This document shows, one piece after another, positions 24,401-37,532 of a stretch of DNA of 64,000 nt. The translations under genes were made by a program, and so were the position numbers. The stretch lies in the NCBI GenBank assembly GCA_003116995.1, contig BDSL01000030.1:124001-188000 (forward strand), given 5' to 3'. The notes beneath the pieces were generated by a model. The model searched no databases, was not told the DNA's origin, and saw only the letters and a program-made list of their open reading frames with translations. Position 1 is the stretch's first letter, and each line of letters starts with the position of its first letter. The stretch is from Yamagishiella unicocca (lineage: Eukaryota > Chlorophyta > Chlorophyceae > Chlamydomonadales > Volvocaceae).

Positions 24401-27400
24401 GGACTCCGCAGGCTTTGGAGCAAGCACGCGGCTGAGTGCGACCGCCCCTCCCCTATGCCCCCCAAAGCGCCCCCTATGGGCGGCAACTTGCCGTCGCTGT
24501 AGACGACCTCTCGCCCTCTGTTTGCTTGGTCGCTGGCAGCTGTTAAAAGCCTACTAACTATTCGTCTTTTGAAACCGCTGTAAGCGGGTTGTCCCTACCC
24601 ACACGACGGAATAACAGGGGAGATGGCCTCAGCACTGGAGACCACTCGCCTTCTTATCCGTACTGTCCTCTGCACCGCTGTACCAAATGAAACGCCTCCT
24701 TCCTCACTTCCCCGCCGCCTGATGTTTGTTGTTGCTGCTGCTGCAGGCATGTGGTCAATCCCGCTGCGCCAGCCCTGCAACTTCGCCAGCAGTCCTACCT
24801 CGGCGGCCCTTGCAGCTGCGGCTGCTGCAACTGCGGCCCCTGCTACTCCGGCTGCTGTTGCTGCTGCTGCTGCGACCAGCCTGTCGGTGGCGGCGGCACC
24901 GGCCGGCGGAAGCCTCATCGTCATGTCGTTCCTGTCGGCCTCCCGCGCCTTGGCGCCCGTCCTGGATTCGGACGGCGCCGCAGAACCCGGATCCGCAACC
25001 GCGTCCAATGGTTTCGGGGCGAGCGGTCCGTCGCTGCGTGACGTCACGGACGCGCTGCAGCTGCGCCACTGGGAGCCCACTGTGGCGGCTGGGCTGGTGG
25101 CGGAGGGGGTGCTGGTGCAGGTGCGAATGCGGATACGGGCGGGTGGCGGGGTTTTAAGAGAGGCGAACCGTGGGTCGGGGACGGGGAAGGGCTATCGGTA
25201 GCAGTGGTGCAGGAGCTTGGACCTCGCTGCAAGAGGTGGGTGATGTGACCACCCGCGCTCCAACTTAACGGTCGTTTAGGGTAGGCTGGAAACCTGCCAA
25301 TTATGTCCAGCTGTCCCAAAGATACACCCCAACCGACCCACGCCGACTCTTCCGCCAGATCACCCCCTCGGGCATCCTGTTAGCCTCCCTGGACCTTCTC
25401 TCCAACCCGGGCCCCGGAGGGGTCGCTCCCGGCGCGACCGCGGCCGCTGCCGTTTCACCCGCCGGCGGCGGCGCTGCCGGCGATGATGCGGACGGCCCGC
25501 CTGGCGCCGTGTGGGAGCTGCCCCGGAGCACCTGGCCCAGCCCCAAGAGCAGTCGCTTCGAGGAGCGCAATCCGGCGGAGCAGCAGCAGGGGCAGCAGGC
25601 TGACGGCTCGCCGCCCCCTCGCTCCGCGGGCCAGGCCATGTCGATGTCAGTCTCGGTCTCGGTGTCGTACGGTGACGGCGCAAGTGGCGGCGACGCCGGT
25701 GGGAGGGCCCAGCTCGAAACCGCCGGCAGCGTCGACATGGTATCCTTAGGCGGTGCGACCGCGGCGGCAGCGAAGGCGGCGGTGGATGTGGGCGCGGGGG
25801 CTGCTGCCGCCGCCGCCAGGCCCGCCCAAACGTATGCGGCCGCCGCCGCTGCCGGTGGCGGCAGCGGCAGCCGTGGGCCGTCCGCTAGCGAGTGCAGCTC
25901 CACGGGCCTTATGATGGATGGCGGCGGCAGCGCTGCCGCCGCATCGGCCTCCGCGATGCAGGTCGACGATGAGGCGCAGGGGGCGGCGCGCTCGGCCGCC
26001 GGCACCCCCGCGCCCCAGCCCTTGCCTCCCCCTGCCCAGGGCCTCCATGTCGGCGCCGACGACGCCGTCATCCAGGACGCGGGCGCTCCGCAGGCGGGGC
26101 CAGCAGCGGCGGCGGTGGGGCCGGATCCCACGTCCACCAGCGGCTGCGCAGGGGGGCTGGGCAGTGGCGGCGACATTGGCGGTGGCGGCAGCGCCGGCGG
26201 CGGCGGCGGGGGCTCGGCTTCCGCAGAGATTGAGGTGTCGCATGGCGCGGCGGCGTGGTGGGGGGCTGCGGCACCGGACATTGCCCTGGGCGCTGTGGCA
26301 CCCGGCTGCGTGGCGCTCATCCGGCGGCACCACCGGCAGATCACGGTGGGTGACGGCTGCGGCGAGTTGTGCGCGGGCTCGTCGTCTTTTGATCGCAACG
26401 ACCCAGGGGTAGAGGGGGTGCGGGCGACCTAGTGAGATTATCAGGTTAGTTTCCTGCGTTCGCACCAGTGCCTAGGGTAGCGGCTGATAGCACCGCTAGT
26501 TGCCGGTCCTCTAACCCTGCCCCCGTCCATCGCTTTGCTGCACCAGGTGCTGGGTGTCTTGCAGCACAACGATACCGGAGGCAGCGGCGGCGGCGGGGCG
26601 TCCGCCGGTACGGCCGGCGCGCCGCTGTCGCCCCGCAGCCGCCGCAGCCGCAAGCGACCCCGCAGCGGCTGCACGCTCCGCGAGCTGGGCACCACCCTGC
26701 CGCTGGAGTACGAGCCGTCCTGCTGCGCGCTGCGGGCGCTGCCGCCGCCCCCGCCGGCGCCGCCGCCGCCACGGCAGGCCATGTTCCGTCGCAGTCCCTC
26801 CGCCTCTTCCGGCCGGGGCACCGGCGGCAGCTTGGACGGCCCGGGTACGGACCCACTCGCCCCGACTACCGCGGCCACCACCTCCACCTCCTGGGGGCCT
26901 TCGTCGGGGCTGCCGCCGCTGGCCCCTCGCGCCGGGTCGCTGGCGGCGGCGGGGTCGCCGGCGACGGCGGCGGCCGGGATCGGCACGGGCACCGGCCCCA
27001 CGGCTGTAGCTGCGGCGCGCGCGCCCTGGCGGTACCACCTGCTGATCGGCGACCACGCGCCCAGCATACAGCTGCTGCTCCTGACCCATGGGTCGTCCGG
27101 ATTGTGCTGCACGCCGCTCTCGCGCATCACCACCGCGGTGCCTCAGGGGCTGGGCCCCAGCGCCGGACCCGCCGGGCCGCAGACACCGGCCGTGCCCGAG
27201 TCGCTCGTGTTTATCGCACAGGCACCGCTCCCAGCGGCGGCCGCCGGCGCCAGCGCCAGCCCTGGCAGCAGTTTGAGTGGCGGCGCCAGGAAGGGAGCAG
27301 CGCGGCTTGCGTGGCAAGGCGGTTCTGCGGAGGCAGCCTGGACGGAGGGCGCGGGGCTTGCGGGTCTGGGGGGCGCAGCGGCCGCCGAGCGCGCGGGCTC

Positions 27401-30400
27401 CGTGCTGTGCCTGGCGGGGCTGCGCAGTGGCGGCTTGGCGGCGTTCAGCTACGGGCCGCCGCCGCCGCAGGCGAAGCGCGCAAGCGCCACAGGCGATTTT
27501 GGCAGCGCAGCTGCGGGCGGAGCCACCATCAGCAGCCCAGGTGATGCCGCGGATGCCATGGACAGCGACGCAGTGGACACCACCCACCTGCCGCAGCTAC
27601 AGCCACAGCCGCAGCCGACGTCACGTGCTGCTGGCGGCATGTCCCTTGGCTCGGCGCTAGGTGATGGCCACGTGACGTGTCCTGCGGCTCCGCCGCCGAG
27701 TGCCCCGGCCGCCCCGGCGTTGCGGCGGCTGTGGCACACGCAGCTGGAGCAGGTGCCCCTGCGCCTGGCGCCCCTGGGACCCGGCCGGCCCTGGCAAGCG
27801 CTGGCGGTGGGCTCGGCGGTTCATCTGGTGGAGCTGGCGGCGCCCAGCGGCAGACTGGTGTGCTCGGCACTGCTACCGGCGGCCGGCAGCTGGGCGGCCG
27901 ACGGCAGCAGCGGCGGCGGGGGCAGGGGTGCAGCGGGCGCGGCAGCCACGCAGCAGCAGCACCACCCGGCAGCGGCCCCAGGCTATGGCTTGGAGGCCCT
28001 TCTCGCAGCGCCGCTGTTCCTCCCTCCCGTGCTGCAGCGGCCGCAGCCGCAACAGCAGCCGTCCGGGCGTAACGTCGGGCAGCTGGGCAGCGAGCTGCCT
28101 GGGGCGACGGCCGGGGCGGCTGGAGGGCCCCTTCCGCCGCCATCCCCGCCGCCGGGATCGGGCTGCCCAACAGAGCTGGCGCTGGTGGTGCTGAGCGACG
28201 GCTCCTGGCGGCTCATGTCGTTGCAGCGCCTGAGCCGCCTGGGCCGCCAGCCGCCCAGCATCGCAGGCCTGGGGCCCGACGGCGGCGGCGCTGGGCTCTG
28301 GTCGGGCGGCAGTGGCCGGCGGCACACGGCGCTACCGGTGCCTGGAACATCGCCCATAGGCCGGCCGCGGCTGCTGCTGAAGGTGCCTCCGTTGCCATCC
28401 CGTGCTGCACGCGCGCCCGCTACCCCGCCCGTTACCGCCGCCGCCACCACAGCCTTTGCGCCACCCGCCGGGAGCCCATCTCCCTTCAGCCCCTACCCTG
28501 CCCCCTCGCAACCCCTGGCTAAACAGCCAACGGGCCCCTCGCCTGACGGCGCAGGAGCCGACGGTACTGGTGCCGGCGGCAGCAGCCCCTGCGGCGCCGC
28601 AGCTGGTAATGTTGACACCGGCGCCGCTGGGGCTGGAGTTGGAGCTGCTAGCGGGGGCACTCAGGGGCGTGGCGGTGAGGGCTACCTTGCCTTGTTTGCA
28701 GACGACCCACACCCCCGGCCGCGGGCGCTGGACGGCTTCGGCTGGCTGCACGTGTTGGACGCTGGCAGCGGCCGGCAGCTGGCGAGCTTCGACTTTGAGG
28801 CCGCCACCGGCGGCTTCGTGGCGACCTGCGGGGAGGTGTGGCAGGTGGGCCCGGAGGCGGGTGTGGGCGTGGCGCCGAAGGAGCGCAGGCCGGCGGGTGC
28901 GCTGTACGGCCGCGTTGGTGCCGGGGGGCCTGGTGATGGAGGCGGCGACGGAGGCAGGGCCGGCGGCGAGTGGGAGGTGGCTGGCGGCGGCGACGCGGAG
29001 GGGCTGCTGGGCCGCCGGCCGTTGTTCCGGGGCGGTGTGTGGCGGCGGCGGCATCGGTGGTGGTGGGGCGGCTTGGACCCCGAGCAGCTGGCGGCGCTGG
29101 ACGAGGTGGCGGCGGCGATGGTGGCGCAGGACGGCGCGGATGCGGAGGCGGCCGGCGGCGAAGGCGCCGCGGCGCCGATGGACGCCGATGGCGACGCAGA
29201 TCATGCGGCGCCGCCGCCGCACGCGGACGCCGCTGGGGCAGCAGCCGCAGCCGCGGCCGAGGAGGTGGGCGCCCGTGAGGCGGGGGAGGGGGACGGAGAG
29301 GCGCAGCTGCTCCAAGACGTGGAGGCTGTGGCGCGGCGCCTGCGGCGCCTCGCAGAGGCCGCCGACGCGGCGCTGGAGGGGCCACGGGGCGGAGCCGCGC
29401 AGCCGGTCATCGCCGCTGCGGGGCGCCCGGCCCTGGGCGAGGCGGCCACCCTGCTGGCAGTAGGCTGCAACGGCCACGGCGGCGGCGAGGTGATGGTGCT
29501 GCGGTTGGTGCCGGCGCTGCTGCAGCTGCTGCCGCCCCCGCGGGGCCTGCCGGCTCAGCCGCAGGCAGCTGCGGCCGGGGGCCACGGCCCTGTACCGGCG
29601 GTGGAGCAGCTGGGTGAGGAGTGGTTCACGTGGCCGGAGGCGGGGTCCCGCCCGGGTCAAGGGCCGGGACCGGGCCCCGGCGCTCAAGCCTCCGAAGCTG
29701 CTGACGGCAGGCGGGTGTGCCGCGGCGGCGACGACGACGACGGCGGCGGCGCCGACGCGGCGGGGTCGCCACAGGCCACGGCAGCCGCCAGCTCCGGTGC
29801 CGCCCTGCCGACTACGCGTGTCGTACAGCTCCAGGTGATCCTCCGGCTGCTGCTGGCCAAGCCGGTGACAGCGGTGTGCCCGTACGACGCCTCCACGCTG
29901 GCTGTGGCGGCGGGGCGGCGGCTGCTGTTCTACCGCATGCGGGACGGCCGCCTGCACCGCACCGGCTGGCACTCCACCCGGAACCCCGTCACCTCGCTGG
30001 CGGCCTGCCCCGACCGCCGCCTGTTGGCGTGCGCTGACGGAATCACCGGCGTCATACTGTATGACGTGGTGCATGCTGAATCGGACGCGCCGGGGACGCT
30101 TGACGGCCCTCCCGTGGCGCTGAGGCTGATCGCCGCGGACGCCGTGCCCCGGGCCGTCACCAGCATCCTGCTGCTACCGCCGGCGCCGCAGCCGCCGCAG
30201 CCACAACAGGCTGCGGACGGCCGCACCACAGCGGGTGCGGGTACTGCAGCCGCCTCTATCGCAGCATCTGGCGCCGCCAGCGGCGCCGGCTCGCCGCCAG
30301 CCGAGGCCATGGACGTTGAGGCGCCGGAGGACCCCGCGGCGGAGGCGGAGGTGGCGGCGGAGGCGGACCCAGCCGACGCCGTTGCCGCAGCGGCGGCGCC

Positions 30401-32114
30401 ACCGGCAGCGGCGGAGGCGCCGGACTCGGCGCCGCCGGTGGTTGCCGCGACGGACTCCTCGGGCCGCCTGCTGCTGCTCTCCCCCGAGCCCCGCACCTCG
30501 TCTCCCTGCCGCAACCTCTGCGTGCTGGCGGAGGCGCAGTGCCCGGACGCCGGCCTCAGGCTGCGAGCGCACCTGCCGGCACCCGTGGCGAGATACAATG
30601 CGGGTGAGGCAGGCAGCCGGTGCCTGCATGGCGTATCAATAACCGCGCAGTTCCCACCCTACCTCCCTGCATGTTGCATGCCGCTCAGGTTCCACCCTGC
30701 CTCCCTCATCTCGACTCGCCTCGCTGCTTTCCTCCCCACCCTTCACACACGCCGAGTCCCTTACATCTTCTTACCCCTCCTTACCTCGGAGTTCCCAAAC
30801 TCGTATCATTAAAGAGGACATCTCTCCTCTCTATTACTACGTCATGTCAACCGGTTGTCTCGCCACCCCCTCCTCACCCCATTACCTCCCCTATCCGCAG
30901 AGCGACCCCACCAGCAGAGCGCCCCCGCGCTCCTCCTGGCCGGCCTCTCCGGGGCCCTGCACCAGGTGCACCCCTGCCCGGACGCGGCGGCGCCCCTGCT
31001 GGCGCTGCTGGAGCGGGCGCTGGCGGGCCACCCGGCAGCCAGGCCGCCGACGGGCGGCAGGCACCGGGCGGCGAGAGAGCCGGAGGTGGAGGGCGCTGAT
31101 GGGGCGGGGAGGTGGTGGTGGTGGTGGTAAGCTGGCACGGAACGGGCAGGGGCGGGGAAGGGGCGGGGCCGTATGGTCGTGGTCATTAGCGTTGGGGGGA
31201 ATGGAGTTTAAAGAGAATTCGCGAATCCACGGCCGACAAACCAAGGCGGTGAAGATGGCGGTCCAGAAGAGACTGGGTCTTGGGGTGTGTGGGTGCGTGG
31301 GGTGGGTCAGGTCGGAGGGCCGCGGTGTGGCGCCACAGCTCAAGGATCCCGGAGGGTTGCCTGCAACGTTGGAGTACGCCAAAGACAGCCTCAACGGGCT
31401 GTCGTACCCGCCCAACCTGCCGCAACGGCTGATCTGCGAAGGGTTCTTTCCCCCTACCGCCGCTTAAACTCTCGGCAGATCTCGCCAATGTCTGCAGCCT
31501 CCGTCAGCCTGGCCTCTCGCCACCTTGCCGCCCTCACCCTAGCTGCCTCTGCCGCCGCCGCCACCGCCTCTCCCCCCTGCCCATGTCGTGTAACCGGGTC
31601 TTCTCACCACCCCCTGCTCACCCGGCCCTCCGGCCCCTGCAGCCACCACTGCCACCCGGGGGTGCTGGACGGGGACTTGCTGGAGCAGCTGCTGGACCTG
31701 TCGCCGGAGGTGCGGCTGCAGGTGGTGCGGCGGGTGCCCAGGGAGGCGCTGCGGGCGGCGCTGGCGGCCGCGTGCTCGGGTAGGGACACCGACTTCTTCG
31801 AGGCCGTGGCGGCGGCAGACAGTCGCATGCAGGCACAGGCACAGGCGGCGATGATGCAGGGGGACGCGTGCACCGCGGCACCGGCGGCGGAGGGGCCGCC
31901 TGCGGGCTGTGTGCAGGAGGGCGGTGCTGAGGGCCTAGATGAGGGGTGCTGCAGGGCCCAGGGGCCTGGAGGGCAGAACGGGGGCGAGAGAGAGGAGGCG
32001 CTGCTGGTGCGCGGCGCCGGAGCAGGAGCGGTGCAGGGTGGGGGGAAGGAGGGTGGGTACGAGGACATGCTGGAGTCAGTGCTCCAGGTCCTGCAGGAGG
32101 TTCTGACGCTGTAA
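18468..32114 (+). CDS. Giant CPSF_A/DDB1-family beta-propeller protein (plant At3g11960-like)
   Basis: Member of the MMS1-N/CPSF_A family (DDB1, CPSF160, SF3b3 relatives); beta-propeller scaffolds for protein or RNA complexes. It fits best the plant branch typified by At3g11960, whose role I do not know. Inferred exons: 18468-18719, 18873-18964, 19172-19209, 19702-20284, 20406-20635, 20896-22154, 22452-23765, 24223-24367, 24747-25120, 25311-26345, 26547-30603, 30901-31111, 31643-32114. All phases join, giving about 3353 residues; the plant protein has about 1380 as I recall. Recognisable blocks: VCGRFIATQTG, LLLLSEAGRLTVLRY, PRLLAVSPSGRHGV, LMVLGTHGALFML, GLVAEGVLVQ, LLIGDHAPSIQLLLL, KPVTAVCPYDASTLAVAAG, and C-terminal VLDGDLLEQLLDLSPE, ending EVLTL. 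Between them lie huge Gly/Ala/Gln insertions. The 38-nt third exon was chosen because it restores family spacing; the exon 12 donor is tentative. Confidence 0.85.
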
Positions 32115-32577
32115 CGGCGGCGCTGTGAATGGGCACAGACATATTTGCTTGGGCCCAAGCACGGTAGAGCATGTTCGTCAGGTAGAAGTTGGTCGCAGTA
32201 CCGAAATGGCGTTGTTGCTGGGTCTGTGGTTGAGGGCATGGTCGACTTTCAGAATGCGAGTATTACAAGGGACTTTCAGGCCGAGTTTTGGACAGTTGGT
32301 GGGCCGAGCTTGCATCCTAGGATTGGGCAGGTCGATGTGCTTGAATGCGGGATGATTGTGTGGATAAGGACACCGATGATCGCATAGAAGGGTTTGGGCA
32401 AAGTCTCTGCTTGAGGTGGAACGGCATCGTCCAAATGGAAGCGAGTCCCGAGTTAGTTCTGTCAGTCAGGGACGGATCGCCTATATTGACAAGAAGTAGA
32501 CACGAGTTATTTCTGTAATCATTGGCATGATACAAGTCTGGATGTGTACAGAGTAAGGAAGTGCATCAACTAACGCT
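32115..32577. other. Intergenic region between CPSF_A and MMADHC-like genes
   Basis: 463 bp between two genes on the same strand. It holds the 3' untranslated region of the first gene, a TGTAA motif, and the short promoter of the second. No coding frame with motifs was found. Confidence 0.5.
32514..32518 (+). terminator. Candidate polyadenylation signal TGTAA for the CPSF_A gene
   Basis: TGTAA is the dominant polyadenylation signal of Chlamydomonas-type algae. This copy lies 400 bp after the stop codon. A second copy overlaps the stop codon itself, which is too close to be the usual site. Confidence 0.4.
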
Positions 32578-33534
32578 ATGGCGCCGCTTTTGCTAGGCAC
32601 TACGCCTTGGAATATGGAGTACAGTGTCCACCGTGAGTACAATGCGTGGTCGTTGTAGGGAAGGATATGGGGCGGTCGACCTCACGCACAGCATGCGCCG
32701 ACCTTTCCTTGCTTCACGCCCAGGCGTGCCGCCATCCATCAAGCGAGAGGTTCAGTCAGTGTTCCCAAACGCGGACTTTGATAAGTTATTGATTGTACCC
32801 ACATGCCAGCATGCAACGCTCGACCTCGTCAGGACTGGCGAAAACATTGAGAACGAGAAGGACCGCCTTTTGGAGCGGGTAAGAGTTTTCCGCTTGCTTG
32901 CTCACCATCGGCATTACTAAGAGTTTCCCGTGCTGCACTCTCAGTTCATGGCGTGGGCCAAAACGGTATGCGACCAGCTGACAACCGCCGGGCACTGGGC
33001 CGACTACATCGACCCTTGCTCCGGTCTACCGGTGCGTGCTCAATAGGAACACGTTTGCCTAGGTAGGGCACTTAAGGCCTCCTGATGTGTTGCGGTTGGT
33101 ATGCGGGGTCTAGACGGACGTTGAATACCGGTACGCGACGCGGCCTCTCGTACTTGCTCCCTACCACAACCTACATGGATGGCCGCAGATGATCCACACT
33201 GAACTCAACACGGTGTACCCTGAGGTACCGGCCCTCAGCGTTTTGATGGGCTACCAGACCGCCAATGCCGGGTGCTGTCAGGTGCGTTTGACGTGTATGA
33301 GTTACCTGCTGCGCTTAGCGTCGCCGGCCGGCCGGATCTGGCGTACAGTTGTGCGGCTAACCTGATATGTTGATGCACGCTGACGGATGCCCTGCGTTGT
33401 TGTGTGTTTTCCTGCAGGTGCTTTTGCACCCATTATGGGGGAGTGCCGTTTACCCGGCGTCCTTGTTTGCTGAGGCGCCTCAGGAAGCACTGATTGCGGC
33501 CATTGAAACCGCCAACGCGACCCAGTTCGGCTGA
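32578..33534 (+). CDS. MMADHC (CblD)-like cobalamin trafficking protein
   Basis: Resembles MMADHC, the animal cblD protein that works with MMACHC to pass vitamin B12 to methionine synthase and methylmalonyl-CoA mutase. Exons are 32578-32632, 32724-32878, 32945-33031, 33114-33281 and 33418-33534, all in phase, 193 residues. Matching motifs are VPTCQHATLDLV, NEKDRLLERFM (joined across an intron), GHWADYIDPCSGLP, and GCCQVLLHPLWGSAVYPASL, equivalent to the GCC..H.LWG block of the animal protein. Human MMADHC is longer, with an N-terminal mitochondrial leader; here the predicted N-terminus (MAPLLLGTTPWNMEY) has no clear leader, suggesting a cytosolic form or a missed 5' exon. The first exon is small and so less certain than the rest. 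Confidence 0.85.
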
Positions 33535-34200
33535 AAGCGAGTTACATGGTTTCTGTTCTTTGACCCTTCTAACTGTCCGTTGACCCTTCTAGCCCCCGGG
33601 GGTTTTGCTCCGTTGGGAGGGAAGCCATGATCCATGAGGTGACACGAGGTGATTGGGGTTCGAGAGCACCAGGCGAGTGTGGTTGGGGTGGGAGAGCGAA
33701 GCTCGGAGAGAATAGATTGAGAGGGAGAGTGTTGTGAGTGTTTAGAGAGGTGGGCGAACAAGTAGCGGGATGCACATGTGCAGCGTGGAGTGCCTGTGGC
33801 CTGCACCGGTACGTTTCCCTTGGCTTCGAAGGGATATGAATTCACGATTTTGCAGTGGTTTCGCTACAACATGAGCGTATCAACCTAACAAAGCAAGGCA
33901 CTCAGCATGTGAGCACGCTGCAACTCGGCCGTCGATTACGGGCTAGGCTGAACACGCGTACGGGCTTAGTACGGCCGCGGGAAACCAAGGCTTCGCCTTT
34001 GGCTGTTACTGTGCAGGCGAATTGTTTTTGTGTAGAACGTTACAAATATTGCCTTCCGTCGATTCTGGTCATAGCCCTGTAGCAGAGTCATCTTCGTCTG
34101 CTTCCGCGCCAACGCAGACTGTGACCACCGCTTCAGTAGGAACCGTTTGAGGTCTTCGTAGTGTTTCGTATCGCCAATTGTTATTAGTCCATAAGCAAGA
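33535..34200. other. Intergenic region between MMADHC-like and Rab genes
   Basis: 666 bp, AT-richer than the coding DNA. A short direct repeat TTGACCCTTCTA occurs twice, 24 bp apart, near 33562-33592, in the presumed 3' untranslated region. Otherwise nothing recognisable was seen. The last part must hold the Rab promoter. Confidence 0.5.
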
Positions 34201-35333
<1,133 letters not shown>

Positions 35334-35690
35334 GCACAGGATGCTCGACTTGACGAATGTATTGTACTCATTTGTACGGGGTTGGGATGGTGATTTGGGA
35401 CGTTCAGGTGGTTGAGAGGGGGGTACCGAATGCGGGAACGTGATGTGGGAAGGGGATAGCGCGGGCAGCAGCTAGTGAACGCATGGCAGTTGCGGCATAT
35501 ATGGTGAGGAATACGTATGTGCGGGTGACAAGGAGCGGAGACTTTCGGTTGCCTTCAGGAACCAGACGACGATCCTAGAAGGCGCTGCAATCAAAGCGGC
35601 GGGTAGGCATCTGAGCTGAACGTGCGGTTACTGAACATATGGTAGTGATGCATCTGTTGTGCCCGCTGGCATGTGCATGCTGCCAAATCC

Positions 35691-35695
35691 TGTAA
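35691..35695 (+). terminator. Candidate polyadenylation signal TGTAA for the Rab gene
   Basis: TGTAA 358 bp after the Rab stop codon, a usual distance in chlamydomonadalean genes. A further copy lies near 35803. Confidence 0.4.
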
Positions 35696-35811
35696 CGCTC
35701 GAGGCGTGGTCATTTGGGTTATTTGGCGTTGCTGAGTATCCTTGCATCGTGCAGTTTGTGGAAGCGTTAGCCAACAGTTTCGAAAACGTATGACAGTACA
35801 CATGTAAGCGG

Positions 35812-35816
35812 TTACA
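35812..35816 (-). terminator. Candidate polyadenylation signal (TGTAA, minus strand) for the fibrillin gene
   Basis: TTACA on the plus strand reads TGTAA on the coding strand of the fibrillin gene, about 260 bp beyond its stop codon. Another copy lies nearer, around 35958. Confidence 0.35.
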
Positions 35817-36073
35817 CGAACGATGTTCATTGTACACGGCAAATTGTTGCACACAAGGCAACGTACGGTAACAAGCTCACCGAGTTAAGATGCAAGGTTA
35901 CTAAACAAGTTCGAAAAACAGGTCTCAACTGCCAGCACCGGATTCGCATAGTTTCGTTTACATACAGCCATGCTCGACAGGAATGCACGCGCACTGCTCA
36001 CGCCGACCACTGCCGTGGCGATTGGCGCGGCCGCTTTCACGGGTAGCCCTCATCACTGCGTCCACCTAAACTT

Positions 36074-37532
36074 TCACTCCAGCGACTGAATAACCTTCTT
36101 GAAGATGTACACGGCGCCACCGTCACCCCGAGTTACTCGCAGGCTGGGGTCCAGGTACGTCGTCAGCTGCCACGTCTGCGTCTGCAGCGGCACCTCCAGG
36201 TCGGGCGCCTGGCCCAGCAAGTCGCTGGCCGAGGTGGCCAGGCTGGCGGCGCCGCGGGTAAGCGGCAAGAGCGCCTCCCGCACTGGCCCCAGGTCCAGCG
36301 TCTGCCCCATGACGGTCACAGTGGACGGCAGCTCCATGTTGCCCTCGATGGACGGCGTGTGCAGCACACCGCGCTGCACCGTGAACTGAAGCCTGTGGAT
36401 TGGGCACCATCGGGGGGCAGAGATTGGGTACCAAATGAGCAGCAGGGGCGAGTCACTTCTGGGATCAGCTACTAGCAGCGTTATACGGACCGCTTTTGCT
36501 GTATCAACAGTTCAAGATGCACAGAAGTAGCAGCTATGGATTCCGGGTCGTTATGGGCAGCCCGAGCGTGCGTCGCAATTTGACTGCGGGCCGCATGAAG
36601 CATATGCCATCCGTGGTTTATCCAACACCCGGGGGCTTCAGCACCTTAGCCCAGCTCCACACATGCGCATGAGCCGACAGTCAATCACTCACCGCTTGGG
36701 CGAGGCGATGTTGTAGCTGCTGACGGTGGACAGCGAGGTCATAATGAGAGGCAACTGCGTGCACATGGGCGAGGAGTATTCCGTTCATGTTAGACAGTCA
36801 GCCCAGCGCGGCTCATTAACCCTCGACCTGATACTGGTTCTTCCCGTAAATCCATGCCCATCCATAGCTGATCGACTCCCTTTTGGATTGAGCTCACCTC
36901 CAGCTGCACCGAGTTCTCAACTGTGCTGGTGCTGGCGTTAATCGTCTGAGTAATGTCCCCGATCTTGAGGGGCAGCGGAAGCCGGGCGATGGCCAGCAGA
37001 GCGATTAAGTCGGTTGCGTTGGTGTAGAGCAACTTCCAAGTGCCCTCAAACTCCAGGTTGTTGACGTCGGCGGCCTGTCCGCCCTTCACCTCTAGCTGGT
37101 TTACCTGCGCAGTGTTTGTCAGGATGTGGGATCGGATGAAAAGAACTGTTGCACAGATTGCCCAGGTCGCACTCATGCGACAACGGGTAACGGACCCGGC
37201 AGGTAGGCGTTGGTACGGCGGGTAGAGGGTCCAAAAATGAAGGTACCTGAACTCACCAACTCGTTGATTTCGGCCCGAACTTCCGAGCCGGCCGCCAGGC
37301 CTCGCTCCGTACCGACAATTGCGTCCAGCAAAGCAGCCTGCATTGTTAGTCGTGCGTCAAGCAACGGCGTTGCAGTTGGGCCATCCCTGCCGATCGACCC
37401 TTCGCAACGGCTGTAATCCGTGTGTGGCCGTCAGGGCTGCATAATTGCATATTTCCCAGCACTCAAGGTAAACAGCTCGGCCGGGAGGCTTACCTTGACG
37501 GCATCGGTGGGATGCGGTTGAACCATGCTCAT
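36074..37532 (-). CDS. Plastid lipid-associated protein (PAP/fibrillin family), 5' end uncertain
   Basis: Fibrillin-type plastid protein, a lipocalin-like lipid-binding protein of plastoglobules or thylakoids. Supported exons are 37337-37257, 37104-36898, 36754-36693 and 36392-36074. A preceding exon ending at 37494 (GTCAAG then GTAAGC) fits in phase but its start is not resolved. Motifs: LLDAIVGTERGLAAGS (the family N-terminal helix), LEFEGTWKLLYTNATDLIAL (core strand), LPSTVTVMGQTLDLGP, and the terminal strand YLDPSLRVTRGDGGAVYIF. With a provisional start at 37532 the protein has 235 residues but no transit peptide, so an upstream exon between about 37.5 and 37.9 kb is likely. That stretch has a frame with a short repeated EAADVHP-type motif that may or may not be coding. 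Confidence 0.85.

Larger units (their letters stand above)
35334..36073. other. Convergent intergenic region between Rab and fibrillin genes
   Basis: 740 bp with the 3' untranslated regions of both genes. It contains TGTAA on the plus strand and its complement TTACA for the minus-strand gene (listed separately). No other feature was seen. Confidence 0.5.

Noticed and set aside
28332..30074. Long antisense open frame (580 codons) across the large CPSF_A exon, and similar long antisense frames elsewhere
   Set aside because: They lie opposite well-supported coding exons and consist of Arg/Pro/His-rich low complexity without motifs, as expected for the complement of GC-rich, Ala/Gly-coding DNA.
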